From: an uncultured Blastocatellia bacterium
GTDB taxonomy: Bacteria; Acidobacteriota; Blastocatellia; Chloracidobacteriales; Chloracidobacteriaceae
Reading direction: 5' to 3'
DNA: 64,000 bases
Assembly (NCBI GenBank): GCA_937934745.1
Contig: CALGZC010000038.1
Coordinates: 1 to 64,000, forward strand
This document shows, piece after piece, positions 1 through 9,248 of the stretch. Positions within the stretch are counted from its first letter, which is position 1, and each line of letters starts with the position of its first letter. The translations under genes and the position numbers were made by a program. The notes below the pieces were generated by a model. The model searched no databases. It was not told where the DNA came from and was given only the letters and a program-made list of their open reading frames with translations.

Positions 1-2721
1 CTTGCTTTTGGGCCGTTTGCCGCCCGCGCCGACCGGCGCATCCCCCAACCGACGCGACCAATGACGCAACTCGGTCCGTCCACCTCACTGTCAACCGCCG
101 ATATTGCCAGCAGCGCCAACAGTCGGCTGCTGTTTGAGGAAAATCGTGGCCAGCATGCCGCCTCCGTCCGCTACAAGCTGTTTGGCGGGGCGGTGTTTCT
201 AACCGACCGCGCCGAGGCCTGCATGCTGGTTGAAGTCGCCCGCGAGCCCCTGTGGCGACCGCAGGGCAAAGCAGCACAGAATCCACTGTGGCGGAAAGTG
301 CCGGAATCGCGTCCGGTGTACCGGGCGCTGCGCATGCAGCCGGTGGAACGCGAGACCGGCCGCCCGGTTGCGCCTGCGCCGTCGGAAGGCATCGCCCGCA
401 GCCCGATCAAATTGTCATATTGCAAGGGCGACCGCTCGCGGTGGCGCAGCAATGTGCCGCTTTATCGCCAGGTCGTCTATCACAATGTCTATGCCGGGAT
501 TGACCTCGTGTATTACCCCAAGGACGAACGGCTGACCTATGATTTTCGCGTTGCCCCGGGCGCCGATCCCGGCGCGATTCGGTTGCATTTCGACGGCGCT
601 GACCGCCTGGCGCTCGACCGCGAAGGCAATTTGCAGTGCTTTGTCGCCGGGCGCGCGGTTGTGATGCAGAAGCCAACCCTCTACCAGGAAGTGGCCGGCG
701 AGCGGCGTCTGGTGGCGGGGCAGTTTGTCCTGAACGGCAACGACGTCGCCTTCGAGGTCGGCGCCTATGACCGCCAACTGGCGCTGGTCATTGACCCGGT
801 ACTGCCGTTCTACTCGACCTATTTCGGCGGCAGTCAGGATGATGAGGCCGTTGGCGTTGCTGTTGGGCGCGCATACAACCGCAGCGCGACGTCGAGCGCC
901 GCCGTTTTTACGACGCCCGACACCATTCCGGTTTTCATCGGCGGCACAACGTTTAGCCCGTCGCTTCCGGTTCCGGTCGGGTCAGGCCCGAATGCCAACC
1001 TGCCGGTTCCAAGCCCGGACGTGGACCTTTTCGTGGCCAGATTTGAGTTTCGCGCGGATGGCCTTGTCCCGGCAAACCTGCTTGACCTGGGACCTTCGCG
1101 GCGCTTTGCCCCGTGGAACGATTTTGCAAACGGCAGTGACGAGAACTTCACGTATGACGACCGCGGGGCCGAAAACGGGTTGTCGGCGGTGGTGGTCTAT
1201 GGCGGCAGCGGCGACGACGTCTGCACCGGGGTCAGCGTCAATGCCAGCTACAGCGGCACGGAAAATGTAACCTCGCCGAGTGCCTACTTCCGTCCGGCGA
1301 TTGGCCCGGCGCTGGTTGGCTACACGACGAGCAGCGACTTTCCCACCGGTCGCTCCGGGCTAGGCGACAGCTCGCCGGTCACTTTTCAGAGTAGTTTCGG
1401 CGGCGGTTTCACGGACGCCTTTGCGATGCTGCTCCCGTTTTGTCTTGACGCAGCGGCGGACAATATCACGACCGACCCCATAGCCTACAGCACGTATGTT
1501 GGCGGCGCTGGCGATGACTTCGCCTGGGCCTGCGCCGCCGAGCAAGGTTCCGGCGGGACGCAGTTCGTCTTGGGGGGCGAAACTTCCGGGAGCTTCCCGA
1601 CGGGGAGCGCGTCATTGCCCGTTTTTGACGCCAGCTATGGCGGCGGCGACGGCGACGGCTTTCTCGGGCGCTTCGACCCGGCGATTAATACTGCCACGGG
1701 CCAGCGCCGGTATCTGACCTACTTCGGCGGGAATGACTATGACGCCATTACCGGGATTTCGGTTTTTTTGAGCGGTGGAGCGCGGGTCGCGGTGACCGGC
1801 ATTACGCTTTCCGACCCGGAGACAGACTTTATCAACGGCGCCTCTGGCGCCGTCTCCAGCACCGTCAGCGGCGCGACGCGCAACGGCAGCGTGGACGCCT
1901 TCGTCGCCCTGTTTACGAATAACACCGGCCCGACGCGGGCTTTCTCGACCTACCTGGGCGGCGCCGGCGACGACTGGGGGATAGGCATCTATGCGCGGCG
2001 CCGCCTGACCGGCTCGGGCCCGACCACCGGCCGTTATGTCGTTCATGTCGCCGGCCTGACCAACTCCACGACAACCGGCTTCGGTGTCCTAACCAGCGGG
2101 CAGTTTTCAGACACCAACCATGGCTTGAACGATGCGTTCATCGCCCAGATCAGATGGGATGAAAGCATCGCCGGCACGCGCGTCGTGCAGTATTTTGGCT
2201 ATCTGGGCGGCGCGGGCGACGATGAAGCCTATGCGTTGGCGACGAGCAATCAGGCTGGGCCGGGTAACTCGATTGTGTATGTCGGAGGCACTTCGGACGG
2301 CCCGCCCAGCACGCTGTTCACGCCCGTGGGGGCAATGCCAGGCTTGCCGACCTTTGCCAACGATCTGCTTTATCCCGCCACCGGCACCGGCATCCCGACC
2401 AGTCGGGGCTTCCTGGCGCGGATTTCCGCAGTCAACGAGGACGGCACAAACTTGCCGGCTTCGCTGCACAACCTGGTCAATGTCGGCGGGCGCGACCTGG
2501 CCGTGGGCGAGCCGATTCAGCGCGTGCTCGGCATCGCGCCCTACCTAGCGCCGCCTATCGCGGAAAACGGCGGCGTGCTCTTCTTCACGGGGACATCCAC
2601 ATCCACCGATACCTTGCCTTCGTCGCCGCCGGCGCCCTACAACGTGTTTCAGACGACGCGGGCGAATAACACGAGCGACCGTAAGGATGCCTATCTCGGC
2701 TCGGTTCGGCTAACGCCGTAG
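1..2721 (+). CDS. SBBP-repeat beta-propeller-like secreted/outer-surface protein, 5' end truncated by window
   Basis: Frame is open to base 1 (LAFGPFAARADRR... looks like the end of a signal peptide); repeated YFGG/YLGGAGDD motifs; N-terminal 'ENRGQ' as in SBBP proteins. Confidence 0.75.
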   Translation, partial: LAFGPFAARADRRIPQPTRPMTQLGPSTSLSTADIASSANSRLLFEENRGQHAASVRYKLFGGAVFLTDRAEACMLVEVAREPLWRPQGKAAQNPLWRKVPESRPVYRALRMQPVERETGRPVAPAPSEGIARSPIKLSYCKGDRSRWRSNVPLYRQVVYHNVYAGIDLVYYPKDERLTYDFRVAPGADPGAIRLHFDGADRLALDREGNLQCFVAGRAVVMQKPTLYQEVAGERRLVAGQFVLNGNDVAFEVGAYDRQLALVIDPVLPFYSTYFGGSQDDEAVGVAVGRAYNRSATSSAAVFTTPDTIPVFIGGTTFSPSLPVPVGSGPNANLPVPSPDVDLFVARFEFRADGLVPANLLDLGPSRRFAPWNDFANGSDENFTYDDRGAENGLSAVVVYGGSGDDVCTGVSVNASYSGTENVTSPSAYFRPAIGPALVGYTTSSDFPTGRSGLGDSSPVTFQSSFGGGFTDAFAMLLPFCLDAAADNITTDPIAYSTYVGGAGDDFAWACAAEQGSGGTQFVLGGETSGSFPTGSASLPVFDASYGGGDGDGFLGRFDPAINTATGQRRYLTYFGGNDYDAITGISVFLSGGARVAVTGITLSDPETDFINGASGAVSSTVSGATRNGSVDAFVALFTNNTGPTRAFSTYLGGAGDDWGIGIYARRRLTGSGPTTGRYVVHVAGLTNSTTTGFGVLTSGQFSDTNHGLNDAFIAQIRWDESIAGTRVVQYFGYLGGAGDDEAYALATSNQAGPGNSIVYVGGTSDGPPSTLFTPVGAMPGLPTFANDLLYPATGTGIPTSRGFLARISAVNEDGTNLPASLHNLVNVGGRDLAVGEPIQRVLGIAPYLAPPIAENGGVLFFTGTSTSTDTLPSSPPAPYNVFQTTRANNTSDRKDAYLGSVRLTP

Positions 2722-2755
2722 CCATTGCCGACGCAGACGACTTCCGGTTTGCCTT

Positions 2756-2794
2756 GACCGCCGGGTTGCCTGTGAGCCTGGCGGTCTTTTTTTT
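2756..2794 (+). terminator. Rho-independent terminator
   Basis: gaccgcc...ggcggtc stem followed by tttttttt, just after the stop at 2721. Confidence 0.65.
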
Positions 2795-2902
2795 CTCACT
2801 TGCTTCCAGCTTGAACCCGGACGCGGAAGCTGTTAGCGTACGATAAGTCACAGCGCGCTCCCCGGCAGCTGTCCTTTCCCGTTTTTCTCGCCTGGAGTGG
2901 TT

Positions 2903-3580
2903 ATGACAGAGTGGCTTGCGACGCATTCGGTGGCGGAGGCGCTGTGTTGGGGGCTTGCCTTGGTTTCAACCCTCCTGCTGGCAGCCAAGCTCCTCCTTGG
3001 GTCGTTTCTGGATGGTCTTGATGGCCACTTCGACGGCAGCTTTGACCTGTTTGGCGGGACCGATCCGGTTCCGGGGGGCGGACTCAAAGCGCTGCTGGCC
3101 GGGTTGATGGTGACCGGATGGGGCGGCGTGTTGTGCTTTCAACTTACGCGCCTCTCGCCGCTGGTGGTCGTGGGAACGGGGCTGGGCGCCGGCCTGATGA
3201 CATTTCTGGCAACCGCCTGGATTCTGCGCCAAGCATCCCGCCTAGAATCCGATGGAACCCTCCAACTGGCCAACGCCATTGGCCGGTTCGGAACGGTGTA
3301 CTTAACAATCCCGGCGCAGGGACAGGGCAGCGGGCAGATTCAAATCGAGGTGCAAGGGCGACTGACTACGCTGAACGCCGCGACCGATGGCCCGGCCATT
3401 CCGACCGGCGCGCGGGTTTTTGTGCACAGTGTCAGCGATGGCGTTTTGATGGTTTCGCCGGAGTCATGGCTGAGCCCCTATGCCGCTTCCGAGCCGGCAT
3501 CGCTGGCATCCGAGACCGCTGAAACAACAACCGACCGCGCCGCTTTGGCCGCGCCGCGCAAGGAGCTTTCCCATGGGTGA
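2903..3580 (+). CDS. NfeD-like membrane protein with C-terminal OB-fold-like domain
   Basis: N-terminal TM segments, position directly before flotillin, RBS ggag before ATG 2903. Confidence 0.7.
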   Translation: MTEWLATHSVAEALCWGLALVSTLLLAAKLLLGSFLDGLDGHFDGSFDLFGGTDPVPGGGLKALLAGLMVTGWGGVLCFQLTRLSPLVVVGTGLGAGLMTFLATAWILRQASRLESDGTLQLANAIGRFGTVYLTIPAQGQGSGQIQIEVQGRLTTLNAATDGPAIPTGARVFVHSVSDGVLMVSPESWLSPYAASEPASLASETAETTTDRAALAAPRKELSHG

Positions 3581-5168
3581 AATCAATATCGCATTGCTGG
3601 CTATCGTCGGCGTATCGGCTCTGGCGGTTTTGATCGTGATCGGCATCATCGTCAACCAGTATAAGCGCTGCCCATCCAATCGCATTCTGGTGGTGTACGG
3701 GAAGGTCGGCGGCGGGCGGAGCGCCAAGTGCATCCACGGCGGCGGGGCCTTCGTCATTCCCGTCATCCAGGACTACCAGTTCCTCAGCCTGCAACCGATG
3801 CCGATTGAGATTAACCTCACCGGGGCGCTCTCGAAGCAGAATATCCGCGTCAATGTGCCGAGCACGTTTACCGTCGCCATTTCGACCGACCCAGCGATTA
3901 TGAACAATGCTGCCGAGCGGTTGCTGGGTTTGGATGAACGCCAGATCAAGGAACAAGCGCAGGAGATTATCCTGGGTCAACTACGTTTGGTGATTGCGAC
4001 GCTGACGATTGAGGAAATCAACCGCGACCGCGAAGTATTTCTCCAGCAGGTCAACAAGAACGTCGCGGCTGAGCTGCATAAGCTGGGGTTGGAGCTGCTA
4101 AATGTCAACGTTCGCGACATTACCGATGCTTCGGGCTACATCGAGGCAATCGGCAAGAAATCGGCTGCTGAGGCCATCAACAAGGCGCGGGTTGAAGTTG
4201 CCGAGCAGGAGCGTTTTGGCGCCGTTGGCGAGGCCAAGGCCGTGCGTGAGCGCACTGTGCAGGTTGCACTGGAGACGACGGAAACCGAAAAGGGACAAAA
4301 GGAAGCCGAACGGACCATGCGCATGGCCACGGCCCAGTTGGAAGCCGAGGCCGCCATTGCCGAAGCCCAGGCCTCGCGCAAGAAAACCGTTGATATTGCT
4401 GCCGAGCGCGCCGAAGCCGAAGTCGGGCTTAAACGAGCCGAAGCACAGCAGCGGATTTCCGTGGCCGAGCTGGAAGCCGAGACGGCGGCTAAGGAAAACC
4501 AATCGCGCGCAGCCGTCATTGAGTCGAATGCGATGCTGGCTGAGCGTGAGGCGGCCGCGCGGCAGCGCGCCGAGGTTGCCAGGGCCCTTGCCGAGCGTGA
4601 AATCCTCATCGCGCAGCGGCAGCGGGAAACGGCCTTGCTTGAGAAGGAAGAGCTGGTCCGGCAGGAAATTGAAAAGCTCAAGCGGCAAGTGGATGCCGAT
4701 GCCGAAGCCGAGCGCATCCGGCGCGTGGCGCAGGGCGAAGCCGATGCCATTTTGCTCAAGTACAAAGCCGATGCTGATGGACTGCGGCAACTCCTGCTGG
4801 CCAAAGCCGAGGGCTATCACAACATCATCCGCGCCTGCGGCAATAATCCCGACACAGCTGCTAAGCTCATCCTGCTGGAGAAGCTGGAAGCGATTGTTGC
4901 GAAGCAAGTTGAGGCAATTGCCAACCTTAAGATTGACAAAATTACGGTGTGGGATTCAGGCGGTGGCGGAGACAGCTCGTCCACGGCGCGTTTCATTCGC
5001 GATTTCGTTGCTGCGTTGCCACCGCTCCAGGAAATTGCCCGGCAGGCCGGCGTTGAGTTGCCGGCTTACTTAGGGTCGCTGACGGAATCCGTCGCAAACG
5101 GCAGAGCAGAAAGGGAGCTGCTCGGGGCGGTGGCCGTAAAGCCTCAGCCGCCTTCGAAGGAAGGATGA
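3573..5168 (+). CDS. Flotillin family protein
   Basis: N-terminal TM, SPFH-like region, long AE-rich coiled coil; ATG 3573 preceded by aaggag; overlaps NfeD stop by 8 nt. Confidence 0.88.
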   Translation: MGEINIALLAIVGVSALAVLIVIGIIVNQYKRCPSNRILVVYGKVGGGRSAKCIHGGGAFVIPVIQDYQFLSLQPMPIEINLTGALSKQNIRVNVPSTFTVAISTDPAIMNNAAERLLGLDERQIKEQAQEIILGQLRLVIATLTIEEINRDREVFLQQVNKNVAAELHKLGLELLNVNVRDITDASGYIEAIGKKSAAEAINKARVEVAEQERFGAVGEAKAVRERTVQVALETTETEKGQKEAERTMRMATAQLEAEAAIAEAQASRKKTVDIAAERAEAEVGLKRAEAQQRISVAELEAETAAKENQSRAAVIESNAMLAEREAAARQRAEVARALAEREILIAQRQRETALLEKEELVRQEIEKLKRQVDADAEAERIRRVAQGEADAILLKYKADADGLRQLLLAKAEGYHNIIRACGNNPDTAAKLILLEKLEAIVAKQVEAIANLKIDKITVWDSGGGGDSSSTARFIRDFVAALPPLQEIARQAGVELPAYLGSLTESVANGRAERELLGAVAVKPQPPSKEG

Positions 5169-5863
5169 CCAAGACGGAGATTTTGGCGTGTTTTGACGAC
5201 TGCGCTGCCCGACGCGCCATGCCGATGCTGGATGCGCCGGGCTTTCGACTGGCGGCAGCGCGACTGCATGCCTACCGCGCCCCCGGTCGCTGGGCGGTCA
5301 TCATCGAGACGCTCGGCTGTTGTGACTGGGAAGTCGGGCACGCTGCCATTGATAACTGTCTGCATGTTTTGGGGAACTGCCTGGATCGTCCGCCGGGCGC
5401 GACCCCGGACGATTACCTGTACCCGACGGCCGACGGAGATGAAGGACCGACCTTCAATGACCGTGGGTGGGTGCGTCGTACGGCGCGGACGGTTCGTGTG
5501 CGCGGTCGCGTTGTTCCACTGCCCGATCAGTCGCCGCTCCGCGACGCGGCCGGTCAGCCAGTCGCCTATGGCCGGCGATGGCGCGCCGACGATTTGCTGC
5601 GCTGGCTGACAGAGCGCCGGCGCGACGAGCTGTTGGCGACGGAAGAGGAGCTGCGGGCGCGCCTTCCGCCGGGGCTTCTCAAGTTGTTGAGCCTCGATGC
5701 GTGGCAGCATCCTGATCTGGGAAGCGGGGAAAAACCCAGCCGATCCGCTACCTTGCGCCAACTGGCGGCGGCGCTGGCATCGGGTGAGCCGGCGCACGTG
5801 CAGGGGTCACAGGCACTGAACATGCCTTGGTTTGGGTTGCGTAGAGGCGCGGTATGCGATTGA
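5165..5863 (+). CDS. Hypothetical protein, 232 aa
   Basis: ATGA overlap with flotillin stop; long ORF in the same direction. Confidence 0.65.
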   Translation: MTKTEILACFDDCAARRAMPMLDAPGFRLAAARLHAYRAPGRWAVIIETLGCCDWEVGHAAIDNCLHVLGNCLDRPPGATPDDYLYPTADGDEGPTFNDRGWVRRTARTVRVRGRVVPLPDQSPLRDAAGQPVAYGRRWRADDLLRWLTERRRDELLATEEELRARLPPGLLKLLSLDAWQHPDLGSGEKPSRSATLRQLAAALASGEPAHVQGSQALNMPWFGLRRGAVCD

Positions 5864-5892
5864 CCAAAGCTGCGGTCTGTGACCACCCGCGC

Positions 5893-6432
5893 ATGCAGCC
5901 GCGCACGCCCGGCGACTACCTGGCGCTGGTCTGGGCAATGGGCTTTTTTTCCGGTTATGCGCCTATCGCGCCGGGGACGGTCGGCTCGGCCGTCGTCGGC
6001 GTGCTTTACTACGCTGGCGGCAAGCTGGGGTGGTTTCAGCCCTTCGCGCCGGACAGCGCGTGGGGGCTGCTACTGGTCGCGGCGCTGGTGAGTTACACCG
6101 GTATTTGGGCATCTGACCGCGCGGCTCATTTTCTTGGCGCGAAGGACCCGCGCGAGGTTGTTGTGGATGAGTTCGCCGGGCAGTTGATTACGTATCTTTT
6201 TTTGCCGCTGGCGCCGAATCTGTCCGGCCTGAGCGGGGCCTTTGAAGTCTGGGTGATCGCCGGTTTTCTCGTCTTTCGGGCGTTTGACATCCTGAAGGTG
6301 TATCCGGCCCGCCAGTGCGAGGCGCTGCGCGGCGGGCTAGGGATTATGGCCGATGACATTGTGGCCGGCCTACAAGCGGGGCTGCTCCTGCTCACGTTGG
6401 CCAAGATCGGCGAGTACGTCCTGTGCGCGTGA
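5893..6432 (+). CDS. pgpA: Phosphatidylglycerophosphatase A
   Basis: GYAPIAPGTVGS, DPREVVVDEFAGQ and MADDIVAG motifs; start chosen at internal ATG (ORF opens at 5854). Confidence 0.88.
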   Translation: MQPRTPGDYLALVWAMGFFSGYAPIAPGTVGSAVVGVLYYAGGKLGWFQPFAPDSAWGLLLVAALVSYTGIWASDRAAHFLGAKDPREVVVDEFAGQLITYLFLPLAPNLSGLSGAFEVWVIAGFLVFRAFDILKVYPARQCEALRGGLGIMADDIVAGLQAGLLLLTLAKIGEYVLCA

Positions 6433-6494
6433 AGGCCGCGCGAGAAAGTTGACCGACGCGCAGGGGAGGCCCTGACGCGCGTTTCGAACCGGCG

Positions 6495-7274
6495 ATGCCT
6501 CTGATAAGCCGCGATGCTGACGGACAGATTACCTTTGGCAAAGGCGAGCTCTTCATCCAGGCCGTCATTTTTCTCTCGCTGGCCGACTTCGCGCTGGACA
6601 CGCTGCCGAGCCTGACGCCGGAGCAGCGCTTTTGGATTGAGTCGTTTGAAGTGTTTTCGGTGAGCGTCTTCACGCTGGAGTATCTTGCGCGCTCTTTGGG
6701 CGCGCGCCCGATGACCAAGTATGTCTTCAGTTTTTACGGCGTAGTGGACTTGCTGGCGATTCTGCCGTTCTATGTCGGGCTGGCGGTGGATTTGCGCTCG
6801 CTGCGCTTGCTCCGCCTGCTGCGCATCCTCAAGCTGACCCGCTACAGTCGCGCGATGCGACGCTTTCACCGCGCCGTCATGATTTCCAAGGAAGAGCTGC
6901 TGTTATTTGCGGCGACGGCGCTGATCCTGATTTACCTGGCGGCGGTAGGGATTTACTACTTCGAGCATGAGGCGCAGCCGGAGGTGTTCGTCTCCATGTT
7001 TGACGGGCTGTGGTGGGCGGTGGCGACGCTGACCACCGTCGGCTATGGCGACAGCTATCCGGTGACCGCCGGCGGGCGTTTCTTTACCTTTGTGGTGTTG
7101 GTGATCGGCTTGGGGATTGTGGCGTTACCGTCCGGCATTATTGCATCGGCGCTTGTTAAGGCGCGGGAGGAAGAAGAGACAGTACAGGAGGCACGTGCCG
7201 AGGGCAACGCGGTGAAGGACCTCAGCCACCAGCAGGACGAAACCCACGGGCCGAAAACTGAAGTCCCAAACTGA
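6495..7274 (+). CDS. Voltage-gated-type K+ channel / ion transporter
   Basis: S4-like RSLRLLRLLRILKLTRYSR and selectivity filter TTVGYGD. Confidence 0.9.
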   Translation: MPLISRDADGQITFGKGELFIQAVIFLSLADFALDTLPSLTPEQRFWIESFEVFSVSVFTLEYLARSLGARPMTKYVFSFYGVVDLLAILPFYVGLAVDLRSLRLLRLLRILKLTRYSRAMRRFHRAVMISKEELLLFAATALILIYLAAVGIYYFEHEAQPEVFVSMFDGLWWAVATLTTVGYGDSYPVTAGGRFFTFVVLVIGLGIVALPSGIIASALVKAREEEETVQEARAEGNAVKDLSHQQDETHGPKTEVPN

Positions 7275-7288
7275 AGTCCCAAACTGAA
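7256..7288. repeat. 13-bp tandem repeat (aactgaagtccca, about 2.5 copies) spanning the K+ channel stop codon
   Basis: Direct reading: aactgaagtccca aactgaagtccca aactgaa. Confidence 0.9.
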
Positions 7289-7312
7289 AGCTCGGCGCTC
7301 TGGAAACAGGCG

Positions 7313-9034
7313 CTATCGGTAGCGGTAGGACTGGGTTCCGGCGTGTGGGCTGCGCGTCAGTTCCTCAAAAAGGGCAAACAGTTGTGGATCGCGGCGGGCC
7401 AGTTCGTCGCGGGTATGGCCTGCGGTTGGGCTGGCCGGTCGGCGCTTAACGGTTGAGACGTACGCTTCATAGCCCTGCGCAAAGTACTCAAACTTGTCCG
7501 AGGCGGCATAGTAATCGAGTGCGTGGCCCTCGCGGACGGCTGCTTCATAGAGCTTCTCGATGCGCATCAGGGTCGGTGTATCCAAGGCGCAGCTATGAAT
7601 TTGGTGGGCAAACTCATGCGCTAACGTGTTGAAGCCGCCGGAGGCGACGGCGTACAGCGTTTCGATGCCGGAGACTGTGACAACCCCGCCGACGCCGCGC
7701 AAGCTCCCGTAGTAACGCCCGTCGAAGGTTGTCCGCTCTGCCAGGGCCGCGCAGCCCGGCACATCACCCAGCAGGCGGTCAAGGGGTAGAATCCAGTGTT
7801 TGGCTCCAGACCGACGGAGTGTGGGCAGTAGGTGTGCCAGTGGGGCAATGGTTGCTAAGACAATGCGTTGTTGCTGGGGTGTCAGCGTGGTGTAGTTTGG
7901 GAAGACCGCCTCCAAGTCTTCGGGTTGGTGGGTGACTTCGGCAAAGGTGAGCTGTGGGATCTGCGCGCCTAGTTCGCGGACGGCGGCTTCATGCCGGGCG
8001 AGGTGCACCAGACTCAACTGTAAGTGTGGGAGCGGGTGGTGGGAATCAAGCGCCAGCGCGCGCCGGGCCAACTGTTCAGCGTTGTCCAGCTCGTTGTCTT
8101 CCAGTGCCAGTGCTGCACGACTCAGCAGGGCGGCAAAAAAAGTCGGATGGTGGGCGAGCGCGGCATCGTAGTGCCGTTTGGCTTCGGCGATCTGGTGTTG
8201 TTGTCGTGCCGCTTGCGCTGCGAGGTAGGCGGCCTGGGCGGCGGAAGGAGGGAGTGGGTGGACTTTGCGGCTGCGGATGTACTGGGCATAGGTGCGGCGC
8301 ACACGGATGTTGGCCGGCTGGAGTTCCAGGATGCGCTCGGCTAGGCGGCGTACGTCATCGGGACGGCGTTCCATGACGCGCACGGCGCACAGGGCCGCGA
8401 GCGCCTCTGGGTTATCCGGGTCGAGGGCGACGGCGCGTTCGGCATAGCGTCGTGCCTCCGCCGTTTGATTCCGCTCAATATAAAGCCGCGCGCCAAGCAC
8501 ATAAACGCCGACCGCCTTCGGGTATTGCGCTACCAGCTTTGCCACGTCGGCTTCACAGTCTTCCAGACGACCTTCTGCCAGGCTGATGGCTGCCAGTCCG
8601 GTCGGGCCGCGCGGATCGTCGGGAAAGCATTGCGCAAGGCTTTGGAAGTGCTGTGCGGCCGCTTCAAAACACTCCGCCGTGAGATAAGTCAGCCCCAGTT
8701 CGGCGAGGGCATCTGCCTGTGTTGCCACATCGCCGAGTTGGGCGGCCTGTTCGGCGTAGCGGAGTGCCGCCGGATAAGCATGCGCTGCGCGGGCAGTCCG
8801 GGCGGCTGTCAGTAGTTCAGCAGCGCCGGTCGGTTCGTGAGGCCACGGCGTACCTCCCGCCGGCGCGCTGAGTACAAACCCAAGCCACAGCAAAAACCAA
8901 CTGTGGTTTCGTCGCCAAAGCAAGGCAGCCAATGTCACGGCAAGGTACCTCCAACATGCGCCAAACGGCTGAGTGAAGCATCCGACAGCGGCAGTGCAGA
9001 ACGGCGCACCCGTGACACAGGGCCGATGCTGCAC
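7313..9034 (-). CDS. TPR-repeat protein with HExxH putative metallopeptidase domain
   Basis: Multiple TPR-like segments, C-terminal LAHEFAHQIHS; true start may be internal. Confidence 0.75.
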   Translation of the reverse strand: MQHRPCVTGAPFCTAAVGCFTQPFGACWRYLAVTLAALLWRRNHSWFLLWLGFVLSAPAGGTPWPHEPTGAAELLTAARTARAAHAYPAALRYAEQAAQLGDVATQADALAELGLTYLTAECFEAAAQHFQSLAQCFPDDPRGPTGLAAISLAEGRLEDCEADVAKLVAQYPKAVGVYVLGARLYIERNQTAEARRYAERAVALDPDNPEALAALCAVRVMERRPDDVRRLAERILELQPANIRVRRTYAQYIRSRKVHPLPPSAAQAAYLAAQAARQQHQIAEAKRHYDAALAHHPTFFAALLSRAALALEDNELDNAEQLARRALALDSHHPLPHLQLSLVHLARHEAAVRELGAQIPQLTFAEVTHQPEDLEAVFPNYTTLTPQQQRIVLATIAPLAHLLPTLRRSGAKHWILPLDRLLGDVPGCAALAERTTFDGRYYGSLRGVGGVVTVSGIETLYAVASGGFNTLAHEFAHQIHSCALDTPTLMRIEKLYEAAVREGHALDYYAASDKFEYFAQGYEAYVSTVKRRPASPTAGHTRDELARRDPQLFALFEELTRSPHAGTQSYRYR

Positions 9035-9248
9035 TGACTGAGGTCAGATGAGCTTTGGAAGTTTGTGTGCCGTCAGATAGAGGCTGAAGGTTAGTCGGTT
9101 TGCGAGTCGGACGGCAACCCTGAGTTGCCGATTGGTGAACATTTTGTAAACACATGACAATCAGGAGGAAAGAAGGCAAGATAGGGCTTCCAAAAAAAAA
9201 ACAGCCGTCAAAAACACACTCCCGAAAGAATACTCCCTGAGGTTTGCT

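Noticed and set aside
1-2721. SBBP YLGGAGDD repeats as a DNA-level repeat array
   Set aside because: Protein-level degenerate repeats only; not a CRISPR or satellite.
4098-5073. Long ORFs on both strands inside flotillin (4098-4907 -, 4102-5073 +, 4136-4804 -)
   Set aside because: Shadow ORFs from repetitive GC-rich AE-coiled-coil codons; flotillin frame explains the region.
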